Notes: generated by a model not told the origin, from the letters alone. 64,000 nt of DNA from Chrysomallon squamiferum (GCA_012295275.1 CM022677.1:2836007-2900006), one strand, 5' to 3'. Shown: positions 12,393 to 25,286, counted from the stretch's first letter. Translations and numbers: made by a program.

Positions 12393-13430
12393 CCCTGTAT
12401 TCACAGAGATCACAAAATCAACAAGTTGTTTCCTTTGTTGCTTTTTTTTGATTTTATTAAAATACTTTTATAAAAATATTTCCATATATTGGTTGTTATT
12501 TTCATTTTTTATTCAGTAATATTTTATTGTTATCTCATAGTATATTTGTTATACAGAGAGAGTTATAGATGTTAGTTTCATTTAATTTTTAAACTTCCCC
12601 CTTTTTTTGCTATTCTTGTGTTGTAGGTTTTTTTTTTAACTTTTTAACTTTTTGTTTGTTGTTTTTTTCTTTTTTTAATAATGTTTTTTAAAATCTGCAT
12701 TTTGTTAGAATGCTAAAATTGTTTTTGTTCTTTAATCTAGAACTTATGTTTTAAATATATAGGTTTGTATTTATTTTGGTACTGTTAATCATTACTGCAC
12801 ACATAAATCATTTTGTGTATTTTGTTATCTGCTTCAACCAAAAAAATTACTTTTTAAACTTATTTATATGGCTGGTACTGTTCATTATAAAAAAAAAAAA
12901 AAAATTTTTTTTTTTTTTTATATACTGTTGTGTTTAAATTTTATTGTAATGTTTAAGAGAATATTTTAAATTTTATTTATTTTTACTTGTAGAACTCAAT
13001 GTATTAGTTTTAATATTTGGATGTTTTACACGCATTCAGTGTGCTAGTATGGTATTGTGATACAATAAATATCTTAATAAAGTACAAATCACAATTTTGT
13101 TTTACTTTATTTAGTTTATAAGAGTTCTAAGTTTTACATAATATTTTTGAAAACTTTTGAAATGTTAAAGAATGTGATCATAGTCCATGACAAGAAACTT
13201 CCTGGGTAGACTCTAACTGAACACAGCAATGTTGATGAAAGGATTACCTTGAAACGTTTTAGTTTGAAAAAAGTCTTTATGGCATATTTGTTTGAATATT
13301 TATTTAAAATGTAGGAAAACATAAATAATTTAAAATGTCCAACAATATCTTAATTTTTATTTAATTTATCTTATCTCAGAGTTTTTTGTTTAATGTATCG
13401 CAAAATGCAATATGGTCATCAAAGAAGCTT
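12393..13430. other. AT-rich stretch without a gene
   Basis: Long T- and A-rich runs, including a poly-A/poly-T hairpin near 12889-12920. Nothing codes convincingly on either strand. Confidence 0.5.
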
Positions 13431-13442
13431 TAAGCAAGAAAC

Positions 13443-13661
13443 TTGGTTTGGAAAGTTTTTAAGGTTTATTTCACTGGGGGTGGTGCCAGAGTGGGACCTG
13501 TAAATCTGGTATCTGCCAATTTACAGGTTGAACATGTTGAAAATATTGAAATACCAAATCTCTTTTCTAGACTGGATGTGAGAGTAAAATCAGTACCTGT
13601 GAATTCATACTACATCACAATTGTTTTTATTACTAGTTGGGTCCATCAGTCTCTAAAATGA
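13443..13661 (+). other. Open frame of uncertain status (72 codons)
   Basis: This is non-repetitive DNA in an otherwise repetitive region. It contains a frame with a Gly-rich start (FTGGGARVGPVNL) and a hydrophobic end. There is no recognised domain, no clear splice sites and no upstream promoter. It could be a decayed exon or chance. Confidence 0.15.
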
Positions 13662-13787
13662 TCAGTTATAACTCAGCTTTATTTTGCGCCAAAACGCAAT
13701 TATCACTGAAATTCTATAAATTATATTATTACTGCCATTACTACCACTATCTTTGTATCTGATATATTTACTAATTATTACAGCTTA

Positions 13788-14265
13788 TATAATGATAATG
13801 ATGATGATGTTGCCATTGTCATTACTACTACTACTATTGGGCAGGTTCCTATATCTATCACAGTAATATTATTTTTGAAAGAAAGTTATATAATGATAAT
13901 GATGATGATGTTGCCATTGTCATTACTACTACTACTATTACAAGTAGTACTACTACTGCTGCTGCTGCCACTACTAATTCTTCTACTATAACTACCATCA
14001 ACTTAAATACAACTTATTAGTATCATTATTATATTATTATTACTATTGTTATTATCATTATAATGTTTTATTAATACTACTAATACTCTACTACTACCAC
14101 TACCTACTACTACTGCTACTGCTACTACTACTACTACTACTACTACCACTACTAATTCTTCTACTATAACTACCATCAACTTAAATACAACTTATTAGTA
14201 TCATTATTATATTATTATTACTATTGTTATTATCATTATAATGTTTTATTAATACTACTAATACT

Positions 14266-14329
<64 letters not shown>

Positions 14330-14660
14330 ATACAACTTATTACTATTGTTACTCATTATAATGTTTTATTAACTACTAATACTCTTCTACCACTACTACT
14401 ACTACTACTGCTACTACCATACAACATACTACTAATTCTACTATAACTACCATCAATATAGCTACAACTATTACTAGTATCATTAGTATTATATTATTAT
14501 TACTACTGTTATTATCATTGTTTTATTAATACTACTGCTACACTACCTGCTATTATTACTACCACAACTACTACTGCTATTATTATTATAATGATTACTA
14601 TTATCATCATCATCACTTTTATCATTATTATTGTTGTTGTTGTTGTTGTTGTTGTACACA
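13788..14660. repeat. Trinucleotide-rich satellite with nested duplications
   Basis: (CTA)n, (TTA)n, (ATG)n and (GTT)n tracts. A block with GATGATGATGTTGCCATTGT occurs twice (about 13790 and 13885). A block of roughly 180 bp with CTATAACTACCATCAACTTA occurs twice (about 13985 and 14163). (CTA)n expands to about 18 units at 14275-14329. Confidence 0.85.
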
Positions 14661-15427
14661 GTTATGTTATCAGTGCGGTAGTAATTCAACCTCTAAATGG
14701 ATGTATCGTCAAAGCAGACTGAAGCAAAGCTCTGCTGGTGAAGGTTTATTAATATTCAGTCTGTTTCATCGTAGAATGTATCCATTTTTATGTCAAGCCA
14801 GGACGATTCGGGCGAATCATTCAGATAGAGAAGTGACAGTGAAAGTATGAAAATAACTTCTTTTTCAAAATCATTTATTTATTGCCTGTTTCTTCCAGCA
14901 AAAAATATTTATTTATAATAAGGCAAATTTCATGTTGTATATTCTAGTCTTGTACAGTAAGGTGTTATGAAAGAAATGAACTCCTGGTTTCCAATTACAT
15001 TGTTCCTGTTTCATCCTAATTAAATATAAGTACTCCTGTTGCAGTCTAAATGGCTTTTATTTTATTTTTCTCTAGTGCTGATAAATGGTGTTTAAGACAT
15101 ACATACATACACTGAGAAACTGAGAGTTACATCTCCTCACACTTGAGCTAGGCTGCTAAATCCACTGAAATTAGAAGTGATAGAAACAGGAATGAAAGGT
15201 TGTTTTGTATTGTATGATACCATTATACCATCATGCAATAAATTATTCACATTGCTGATCTCAGTTACTTGTCTCGTAGGATCTGATGATCTGTTTGTTA
15301 TTCGGTACAGTAAATTTATCACTCAAAGATCGTAATGTCCGTTTAAATGCACATACTTTCGATCGTTCATTATTTTCTTTTTTCTTTCTTTAATTTTAAT
15401 TTTATTATTATTATTTTTTTTTAGTTT

Positions 15428-15461
<34 letters not shown>

Positions 15462-15695
15462 TTTATGTTTCTTTATTTATTATTATTTTTATTTATTTAT
15501 TATTATTTTTTTTATTTTATTATTTTTTTTTTGGTCAGATAGTTCAAAATACTTAAAATTGATACAGTATTTGTTGCACGGTGCTAACCCTGCTGTATAA
15601 ATAAACATATTTATAAGAACAACATACTAACTCAGAAGTCAATAAACAAAAAATAAAAATTAAATGTTGCCGATGACACAATCGAGTGAGGCTAC
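14660..15695. other. Unique to T-rich stretch, no supported gene
   Basis: 14660-15340 is relatively complex sequence. A 61-codon minus-strand frame (15137-15322) has no recognisable domain. 15360-15540 is poly-T/(TTTA)n. I see no splice-bounded exon. Confidence 0.4.
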
Positions 15696-15709
15696 AGTAT
15701 GACAATAAC

Positions 15710-15760
<51 letters not shown>

Positions 15761-15799
15761 CAACAACAGCAGCAATACTAATACTAATACCAATGCTGC

Positions 15800-16566
15800 T
15801 GCTGCTACTGCTGCTACTACTACTATATTATCTATATGTGTGTATATATGTAAGTATGTATGTATGTATATGTTTATGTTTGTGTGTGTATGTGTGTATA
15901 TATGTAAATGTATGAATGTATGTGTGTTTTTGTGTGCATATGTATGTATATATACATATGTTTGTGTACCAATCACCATTTTAAATATACCAGTATTTCT
16001 GACACTTTATCCATTTACTGAAAAAATTGTCGTATATACACAAAGCACACACACATACATATGTATGTATGTATATGTGTGTGTTTGAGTGTGTATGTGT
16101 CACTATATATGAATATATATTTATTTATTTCTATGTAGTTATAGACATGTAGATATATACACATATACAGAGAAACAGATATTTATTATTTATGTATATA
16201 TTTATTTGATTTGTTTTTTATTTATTTATTTATTTATTTATTTTTTATTACTATATTTTGTGTGGTTAATTTACATTTACATGTGTGAATCTCCTTATAC
16301 ATAAACTTCAGCTGGTTGTCAGCTTTGTAAACATTTTTCTGTTGCACTTTATTGTAATCTACAGCATCATTCTGCAAATTGACTGAGTTAAAAATGTCAC
16401 ATAGGTATACCAGATTGTTTGTGTTCTCAGTTTTGCTGATGTTCTTGTAAGCTTGTATGCAAGTTGTTTGGTGAAGAGTATGGACACCTTCACAACAGGT
16501 GTGTGTGTTAAACAACGCTGAAACAATGACAACTAGGTATTGTTACAGCAAACAAACATTCATGTT
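15800..16566. repeat. Segmental duplication, copy A, right part
   Basis: Matches 62066-62872 of copy B. It starts in a (CTG/CTA) trinucleotide tract next to CTATATTATCTATATGTGTG and ends at AACATTCATGTT. The left junction lies in simple repeats, so the exact breakpoint is ambiguous by some tens of bases. Confidence 0.9.
16234..16517 (-). CDS. Candidate terminal exon of a small cysteine-containing secreted protein (copy A)
   Basis: On the minus strand a pyrimidine-rich acceptor (CATTGTTTCAG) is followed by an open frame of about 93 codons. It begins LFNTHTCCEGVHTLHQ and has a downstream C..C cluster (EIHTCKC) near the end, then a stop. If the alternative upstream CTAG acceptor is used, the exon starts with VIVSAL, which looks like the end of a signal peptide. 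The open frame is retained in copy B (62537-62823). Differences between copies include five or more amino-acid changes, two of them at Cys/Arg and Thr/Arg positions, so purifying selection is not evident. No start exon was found: the nearest ATG upstream runs into stop codons in both copies. No family recognised. Confidence 0.4.
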
Positions 16567-16591
16567 TGTTGTTTTAGTCATATTGGATTTA

Positions 16592-16643
<52 letters not shown>

Positions 16644-17077
16644 AAGCTGTACTTATATATATATTAATTAGGTTTCACAAATGTGAGCGCTTTAGTGATA
16701 TCATAGATTTCTACAACATCCAGGAAGATGAAAAAAATATATAAAAAAATAAATAAAAATAAATAAATATATAAAAAAATGAAATGATATTAAGCAAAAT
16801 AGCACACACACACACACACACACACAAACGGGAGAAACATCAACTCTCTTTGCAATACGTGTTAATGTATGCTATTATTTCTGTAGCTCTTTAATTATCT
16901 CTCTCTCTGGCTGTTTCATATATTACCCTTCTATTCTTTATTAACATGCAGACACAATAAAACGTTAGATATATGCAGTTTTTCATGAGCATAGTTAGTA
17001 ATAATATTAACAATAATAACAACAGTGATGATGATGATAATAATAATAATAGATTAAAACGTGTGTTATCATTGCAG

Positions 17078-17201
17078 AAGGTGGTGAAACAATAAACTAC
17101 TGTGAATATGACTATTATGTTATGCTGCCCGGCAAATTTGTTAAACTGGAGAATAAATGTTTAGACTGCTACTGCAGAGACGGTTTCCTTTCTTGCTGTT
17201 G
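17078..17201 (+). CDS. Beta-microseminoprotein (PSP94)-like exon
   Basis: An internal exon of 124 nt with a good acceptor (GTGTTATCATTGCAG) and donor (TG/GTATGT). With a two-base lead it is open throughout and encodes 40 residues. These include NYCEYDYYVMLPGKF, then KCLDCYC and LSCC. The C..C.C...(I/L)SCC signature following a Gly/Pro-rich stretch is characteristic of the beta-microseminoprotein family, small secreted cysteine-rich proteins. In squid a beta-MSP-like protein is a contact pheromone on egg capsules. I see neither the signal-peptide exon nor a matching C-terminal exon nearby. The terminal exon at 63131 has a different phase. The exon starts about 510 bp after the end of duplicated copy A. 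A von Willebrand C-type domain is an alternative, but the terminal CC fits PSP94 better. Confidence 0.65.
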
Positions 17202-17726
17202 GTATGTGCTGTCTTGCACTGATGTTTAATGAGACCATTGTGATGGACAATATAAAGCTGTTTCTGTTGTTGTTTCTGCTGTATATGATGATGATGATGG
17301 TTACAGTTTCAAAATTTCCATTAGTCAGTCTCTCTCTCTGTGAATGTATGAGACATAAATTACATATACAGAAACACATATGTATATATATCAGTCCAAC
17401 AAAAACAGCAAACATTTTTTGAAAACAAATGATGAAATTTATGGTGATATCTTTCTTTTTTAATTACAAACATTTTATTATTTTTTTTTTTTTTTGGGGG
17501 GGGTCATATTTTGTAATACAAAGATATAAATTTAATTTAAAGAAAATTGAAACGAAACAAAAAACCCAAAGAAACAAAGAAAGAATGAAACAGCAAGGAG
17601 ATTTGACTTTTTTATTTTCAAAATACTGTTTGAATTTGGATTTATCTACACTAATTAAAGGTGCATTCGCGAGTGATGTTGTTCTTATCCATGAACATCG
17701 GCTCACAGTTGTCTCCCTTTTTCATG

Positions 17727-17835
<109 letters not shown>

Positions 17836-17848
17836 CTGTGTCTGTCTT

Positions 17849-18130
17849 CTAAGATATTCCAAGACAATATTCCTGTGCATTTTTACCAAATGTTCTAACT
17901 TGAGGTATCTGAAGAGACACTTCACTGGATCTTGCATTTATATTATGTTTGGATCTAGTTAATTTGAAAACAGTAGTTAGGTAACCGGGGACTGTAGTGT
18001 TTTCAATAATATGGAGAAGATTTAGTTTGATTTGTTTGGAACTGAGTTCCATCCGGCAACATTTTGACCAGTCTAATCTCATTTCTCCAATATACTTGCG
18101 AGGGATTGACTTCAAAAATAAACTGAACAT
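17849..18130 (-). pseudogene. Non-LTR retrotransposon 3' fragment (reverse transcriptase C-terminus)
   Basis: The minus-strand frame ends with a pattern reading SKHNINARSS then LQIPQVRTFGKNA then EYCLGIS. This matches the conserved tail of LINE reverse transcriptases (HNYNTR...L.(I/V)PRVRT..G..S..Y.G..LWN). Only the last part of the ORF is present, and the catalytic YADD region is not in the window. A dead fragment. Confidence 0.5.
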
Positions 18131-18697
18131 TTTTATTTTGAGTTTATTATTTCTTCATCAGTACAACACACCAAGATGAGCTGGCAGAGCCAAAATGACA
18201 TTGGATTACTGTTAGAATGCAGTTTTATTTCTATATATATTATTTTTTATTTTAAACGGAATGTTTTATTGTTTATATTTTAATAATTTTTCATGGATTT
18301 TTTTCTTAGTTACTCTGTATGATGACCTTCTATAGTCATTTCCGTTTTGTCAGTAATAGAATAAATATATATATGTCGAACTTAATGAAAAATATAATAT
18401 ATTGTTCATATAAAGTTGTCGTTTTATTGATGGAAGGGAAGTCACTCCAGTTTATAAGTAGGTGAACAAAACAGACGTTTAAAAATTAAATAAATTATGA
18501 AAGAGAGTACAGAATGAAAAATGTGTTAAAAACACCTCCTAATCGGTTGGATTATCTCATTGTATTTTAAAGCCACTATACAAGCTCAGTTTATAAACTA
18601 TGTCATTTTGTAAACTGAGATACTCTTCTTTTTCTTCTTTCTTTCTTCTTCTTCCATTTTTTTCTTAATGTTACTTAATATCATGAATATGTTTATT

Positions 18698-18728
<31 letters not shown>

Positions 18729-18943
18729 AAAACTGTTCTGATAATTCCTGTGTAATACATACACATAGCTTCAAGATATGAAAAAGATAATATTTATTTT
18801 TCTGCAGGATTAAATATTAATTCAATGCTTGATTTGGAAAACAATTATCAACATGCACCTCTCTCAAATTTTAATGCAAAAATAAAAAAAAAAAAAAAAG
18901 AAAAGAAAAAAAAAGAAAATAAAGAAAAAAAAAATGTAGCCAA

Positions 18944-18988
<45 letters not shown>

Positions 18989-19595
18989 GCTAAAATGAAG
19001 TTCATATTTAGGTCCTATACATAGATTTATAAATGTTAGATAATAACTTATGTATGTGATTACAAGCATTCCCAGCTTCATCAGCCCATCATTTGTTGGT
19101 AAACTATCCATCTTTTTACATTGTAACTTCTGTTGCTTCAACTTATTCTAATATTCTATTATTTCGTAAGAGTTGATTTTTCAGGTCTTTGGGAGGGGGT
19201 CAAAAATATTGACAAGAGTAAACTTGATGTTGATTTTTGCTAGAGCATTGTTAAGTCTGTTCTTGTCGTATTTAGGAAGTAGAAAAGATAGTGTCTGGCG
19301 TTGTCCAGTTTATGGAATTTGTCACATTTGTCAAATTTGTCTCTTACACTGAGTTGTGTCTGCTGTCGTTTAGTCCAAAAGTTACTCCCACTCTGAGGTG
19401 GGTTCTAGTTTGAGTTGTTTTGTTGTTGTCTGAGAGTGGGCTGGCAGAGTTTACTTTTGGCTAATGATACAGTGTTGTGGTCAAGTTCTGTTGTCCCAGT
19501 CTTTTTGCCAAGATTGTATTAGACTGTTGTGCGCTATGGTCATAATTTCATTACAGTTGTATTTATGTTTATGAACAGATTTTTATTTATCATTT
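18131..19595. other. Simple repeats and unassigned unique sequence
   Basis: (AAT)n at 18700-18725 and 18945-18984, and A-rich purine tracts at 18885-18935. 19140-19560 is more complex. On the minus strand it holds a frame with DKFDKCDKFHKLDNARHYLF, interrupted by stops, with no recognised family. I cannot support a gene. Confidence 0.4.
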
Positions 19596-19597
19596 TA

Positions 19598-19937
19598 TTA
19601 ATTTTTTGAAAGAAAACAAAAAATCACATATTTCACTTTCTTTACCGAGCTGTTCTGTTTTTGTCCGTGTTTCTTTTGAGAAATGACTTTATCTGATGCC
19701 GACACTTGTGATTTATCCGGAGGATGCTTTGAAATCGTCCGGAACAAGACACACAATTTGCTTGGCCCTTCGTCCTCGGTCAGAGAAATTAACTGCATGA
19801 CTAAATTGGATTCTTTAACCAATTCTGAGGGCGGCTTAACGTTGGTATTGAGTTAAAAGGTTAATAACGCCGCTAAAATGAACGGATTTGTAAGAAATTA
19901 CTGTAGGAAAACACTTCGGCAAATCAAGATAGACCAT
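19598..19937 (-). other. Candidate minus-strand first exon: two overlapping frames downstream of a CRE
   Basis: A CpG-richer island. On the minus strand a TGACGTCA-like element (19960-19967) is followed by ATG at 19937 opening 33 codons (MVYLDLPKCFPTVISYKSVH) to a stop at 19836. A second frame, open from 19852 to 19598, overlaps it and reads SELVKESNLVMQLISLTEDE, then a Ser/Lys-rich tail. GTAAAG near 19640 could be a donor. The composition looks more coding-like than its surroundings. The frame change could be a frameshift mutation or a missed splice. No family recognised. Confidence 0.3.
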
Positions 19938-20264
19938 CTTCGTGTTGGTCCTGTTGTCGTGACGTCGTCTGCGCAATGGTTTTGGCGGCAATCCACAGGA
20001 CTTAGTAGCGAATTATTGTTACAAACATTTAAAAGGAAGAATTTCTGTGCCAAGATATTTAATTTTCTTTTTGTCCTTTTTTTTTTTTTTTTTTTTTTAC
20101 TGCATGTTGAATTTGCTTAATTTTTCCTCTGTATCATTTCCTCCCCCCCAATCTCATATTTATCTTTATAATAATCAGAAAAAAAAGAAGAAAAAAGAAA
20201 GAATCGAATTAAGAAAGATAGAAAAAAGGAGAGACACAAAATTAGATGAAGTATGACAGGTAGT

Positions 20265-20467
20265 TAGAAAGAAAGAGAGAGAGATAAAATGGAAAAAAGA
20301 AAAAGTGAGATAGATTTATAGATTGATAGATATAAAAAAAGAATAAGAGAGACAGAAAGACAGAGAAAGGGAAAGAAAAAACAGAGAGAAACAGAGATAC
20401 AGAGAAACAAAGAAAGAGAGAGACAGAGAAACAAAGAAAGATAGAGAGAGAAAGAGATACAGAGAAA

Positions 20468-20520
<53 letters not shown>
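20265..20520. repeat. (GA)n-rich purine tract
   Basis: Imperfect GAGACAGA/AAAGA sequence grading into a pure (GA)n of about 25 units at 20470-20520. No coding. Confidence 0.95.
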
Positions 20521-20523
<3 letters not shown>

Positions 20524-20944
20524 ATCAAATTTTGTTTAGTTTGTCTTGAGATAAAAACATCACTTGTTTAGTTAGGTTTTAAATTTCATCATAAGCAACA
20601 ACCCCAGGATTTATTACTTGTTTTCATTTCTTTATAAATACACACAGATATCCTACTCAATATAAAACAAATACATGAGAATCAAGCATGCTATTTTTAT
20701 ATAATAATACCCATCATCACTCATCATCAGTCATCATCATAGTAATAGCACTACTACTAATACTATTACTACTAAATTTAATAAACTCAATGCCATTTCA
20801 TAAACTCTTTTTGTTTTAAATCTCTTAGCAGCGAGTGGTCTCTTATAATGAACCTTCTCATAAACATAAAATCACACCATACTGCATTATATAACATAAA
20901 CTAGTTAGAAAACACAGACAGTGACTGGAAATAACCTAATGGGT

Positions 20945-21015
20945 ACGCTAAGAAGGTTTGAACCAGCGACCGACCCATCACAGGTTAAACACACATCTAA
21001 ACGAGATTCTTACAG
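20945..21015 (-). mobile_element. Possible tRNA-derived SINE piece
   Basis: On the minus strand GGTTCAAACC (20954-20963) fits a tRNA T-arm/B-box, preceded by GTGTTTAACCTGTGATGGGT. A full cloverleaf and a clear A-box are not evident. Confidence 0.25.
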
Positions 21016-23101
21016 CCCGTATTTCACTTACTTCTCTTTCTCTCTGCTGTTGATGCACATGACTAAAGAGTGTTCTGCTGCTGTGCATGTGTAGAAAAAA
21101 AAACAAGGAAAAACTTTACTAATTTCAAAACGATTGGTAAAATATGTATACATGATAACGTTAAAATTACTGATTTAACAATGATTTATGTATATTTTCT
21201 TCTTATACGGAAACATGCAAATAGAAAAAGAAAAAAACAACAAAAAAACCTTTGATGTGTTTGAGAGTGATGCCAAAATGCTTGAGTTTGTTTTAAATTC
21301 AGAATTTTTGAAAGGATTTGTGATCATGAAATTTTGTCATAATGCATGTTCGTATGTGTGTCTATGTGTGCATGGATAGATAATATGTATGTATGTATTT
21401 GTGTATGTGTTTATGTATTTGTATGTATGTATGTATGTATGTATGTGTGTATGTATGTATGTATGTATGTACCTCTGTATGCATGTATGTATGCATGTAT
21501 GTATGTACCTCTGTATGCATGTATGTATGCATGTAAGTTCATATGTATATATCTAAATCTATATATTCATGCACGTATGTATGTGCGTGTGTATCTTAGG
21601 AATTTATGTATGTATGTATGTATTTACGTGTAATTGTATATAACATTTTCTACTATAATCATTATTTCAGACTTTTGTCTTTTTCCCCCACAAAACTACA
21701 TAGAAAGTAACACCCATGAAAACATGCCAAAAAGCGTGTAAATCCTAGACATCAATGAAGAGAATGAAATGAGAATCTATGTAATTAAAACATTATTTCA
21801 ACACGTTAAACAGATCTTGTAAGGCGTTAATTGCAGGGTAGGTAACACAAACTAATTAACGCTTGGAGAAAAAGATGATCAGATTTGAAAAAGAAATATC
21901 AGAACTGTGTCCTAAAAGTATATATAAAAACAAAAAATTCTTAAGACTTAATCACGTGTTTTCACCAACGTTGTGGCTGCTGACACGTGTTACAACGACT
22001 CCCAACGTTGTTTCATCTGCTCCGATGACAATGGGACGAGCGGAAATTGGAGTTTAATGACGTTGTCGTGTTGAAAAGGACGACCTCAGTCAGCAGTTGT
22101 CCCAGCCACTAAAAGAGTTATTGTTTTGGCCCTGAGGGGACGTGGGTGGCTGAAGTAGAGAGAGAGAGTGTAGTGCGTTGCTGGTAATTAGGTGAATGCT
22201 GGCACCATTTTTAACGTTTAACCTACAGCAATATCTTCTGTGTGGAGGAGTTTATTACATTTTTTTCCCAATCTAACTCACATAGTATAAACTTCTGTAA
22301 ATGAAACATGCAGACTTTTAGCAATAAAATGTTATTTTTTCTAAAACTTTTATTTTGACTTATTTTCCCATTCTAACATCATAGAAAGAACAATGAGCAT
22401 TACTATTATTTTAACAAAAAACAAAACGCAAACAATTTTAGCTTCTTTTCTCCTGTTTCTGTGTTATAAATAGTACTAATTAATTATTTTTCTTAATGTT
22501 ATTGTTATTTCATTTAACTTAATTTCATATTCCGGCTATTTCCGTTAATGAATCAAATTTTAATAAATTTTATTCTCTAATTTTCCTGTTGTTTAACCAT
22601 AACAAACCTCACAAAAGACTCCACAAATAAAAAAAATAAAAAGAAAAACATATATATATATATTTATTTATAAAATTATGACATCACATTATTTATTTTT
22701 TTCACTATTACTTATTCTTCTCTAATTGAACCAGTATTTTATATACAATAATGCTTTCATCACTTCATTATTTTTATTATATCAGTTTTACGTTATGGTG
22801 TATTTCATTATAAAATGACTGTTTCCAGTATTAAGCTCTGCTCGTTTAGTTAACTCTTTAAACCCGTTAAACCTGGGTAGCTGCGACTTAGAGATCAAAC
22901 TATCACAACATCGTGTGTGTTTACGTAAAAGCTAATCAGACTGTTTTGTAAACAAAGACAACACATACCACCACCTTGCCTGACAGATTTCTTCCAACAA
23001 AACAACATCAAAGAAAACATCAAAGCACCCCTGTTTATTTATTTATATATATTTTTTAATTTTTAATTTTGTTTTTTGTAAAAGATTTATGATTTGTGTC
23101 C

Positions 23102-23140
<39 letters not shown>

Positions 23141-23900
23141 GAATGTATCTAAATGTGATCTGTATTTTGAAATGTACATTTTTCTTTTCATGTTTGTTTT
23201 GTTGTAGAAATGTACATTTTGTATTACAGTATACATTATTGTCCACACATATATCTTTTCTTTCCTTTTTTCTTTCTTTCATTCTTTTTAATTTTATAGA
23301 AATAAATACAAATAATGAAATGTATTTTACCTCCATTCTTACTTATCTTTTTCTTGAAATGTGTCCATATATTAAAATGTACATTGCTTTGTAACAATTA
23401 TTTAGTTTTTCCCATTCATTTTTTTTCTTTTTCTCTTTTCACACATTCATCTAAATAATGAATTCATACAATCTATTTCTGGGTTCATTTTCTTTTGGAA
23501 ATGCAAATATTGAAATGTAAATTGCTTTTCCATATGTATCTTCTTTTCAGAAATTCATTTACATATTGAAATGTTCACTGTTTTTGTGTATTTCTCTTCT
23601 TTTGCAGACAGATTAGTATTACCTTGAACAATAGAAACATCACTCACTAAATAACATATAATATAAAGAAATAAAGAAATAAAGAAGAGTAAGTAAATAA
23701 ATAAGAAAATGAATAAATAAACTATATTAAAATAAAATAAAAAACAAATAAAATAATAAATAAGTAAATAAATAAATAAATAAAATATAATAATATGAAA
23801 TAAACAAATATAATAAAATAATAAAAATAAATAATAGATAAATAAATAAAATAAAATAAATTAAAAATTAAGTAAAATAAACACCACGCAATGCATTACA
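21016..23900. other. Repeats and unassigned sequence
   Basis: (TATG)n at 21380-21640, a CpG-richer block at 21950-22180 with paired ACGTTGT words, and poly-T at 23105-23139. From 23160 there are repeated GAAATGTACATT-type words, then A/T-rich (AATA)n at 23640-23880. No exon with splice sites was convincing. Confidence 0.4.
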
Positions 23901-23904
23901 AGAC

Positions 23905-24042
23905 ATCAGAACACAACACAACACAACACAACACAACACAACACAACACAACACAACACAACACAACACATCAGAACACAACACAACACAACACAACACA
24001 ACACAACACATCAGAACACAACACAACACAACACAACACATT
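23905..24042. repeat. (AACAC)n pentanucleotide satellite
   Basis: Pure ACAAC/AACAC pentamers interrupted twice by the same CATCAGA insert. The inserts indicate a higher-order duplication inside the pentamer array. Confidence 0.97.
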
Positions 24043-24210
24043 AAAAGTAAAAAAAAAAAATAAAATATTTGTATTTGGTGTGTGCTGGTGGTTTAATGTT
24101 TCCTCTTTCATATCATCATTATATAAAAACAACCCCAAAACCCCCAAAACAATAACTCCCTTACAAAAAAACAAACAAACAAAAAACTAAATAAAATAAA
24201 TAAACATACC

Positions 24211-24212
<2 letters not shown>

Positions 24213-24265
<53 letters not shown>

Positions 24266-24270
24266 ATCTG

Positions 24271-24307
<37 letters not shown>
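24213..24307. repeat. (GT)n followed by (CT)n compound microsatellite
   Basis: About 24 GT units then about 18 CT units, separated by a short spacer. A second (GT)n lies at 24357-24400. Confidence 0.97.
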
Positions 24308-24311
<4 letters not shown>

Positions 24312-24499
24312 ATAATATTTTTCTCAATTTATATTGTAATCGTGTCAAGATATAATTGTGTGTGTGTGTGTGTGTGTAAGTGTGTGCGCGCGTGTGTGTG
24401 TGAGTCTGTATAGAATATTTATCTCTGCAGTAAATCTCTTTTTTTTATTTTAGGCAAAATGAGTTAATATTTTATATGAGTGTTGTAATATTTATTACC

Positions 24500-25176
24500 C
24501 AGACTGTGATGATAAAAGAAATGAAACGGTGTGAAATAAAAATAAAAATAAGACATGAATTAAAATGTAATAAAATGATATGAAATAAAATAAAATAAAA
24601 AATACATTAAAATGTAATAAGATAAAATAAATAAATAAATGAAATGAAATGAAATGAAATGAAATGAAATGAAATAATAATAATAATAATTTAAAATAAA
24701 TAAAATAAAATGAAATTAAATCATTTATGTTTATAAGTATTGTGCCTTGGTAAACTGTCCATTCTGAATTTGATTTTAATAAAAATTCCAGAAATGATAT
24801 CATTGATTAAGAATATGTTTTCTTGTTGACTACAATATTTTTATAAATAATTCCCATTCCAAGAGAACTCCTCATAAGACTGGACAAAAACATGTGTAAA
24901 TTTTTACTGATAAATGTAGCTGGTTTCCTCTCTAGCAAGTAGGGTTATAAACTGTTTTCCATTTGAAATTTTCTTTCTTGTTTATTTATTATTTTAATTC
25001 GATTTATTTATTTTTATTTACATATTTATTTGTTTTTATTAATACAATTATTTATTTACTTATTATTTATTTTTATTTATTTATTTATTGATCTATTTTA
25101 TTATATTTTATTTTATTTTATTTATTGAATTTCTTTAAATTATACTTTCTATTTTTTTAATTTTATTATTTTTATT

Positions 25177-25207
<31 letters not shown>

Positions 25208-25232
25208 TTATTGTTATTATTATTATTATTGA

Positions 25233-25286
<54 letters not shown>

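Noticed and set aside
21669-21750. Exon after ATTATTTCAG with FCLFPPQNYIES as a C-terminal beta-MSP exon
   Set aside because: It lacks the PEGC...C pattern, and joining it to the 17201 donor would create a stop codon.
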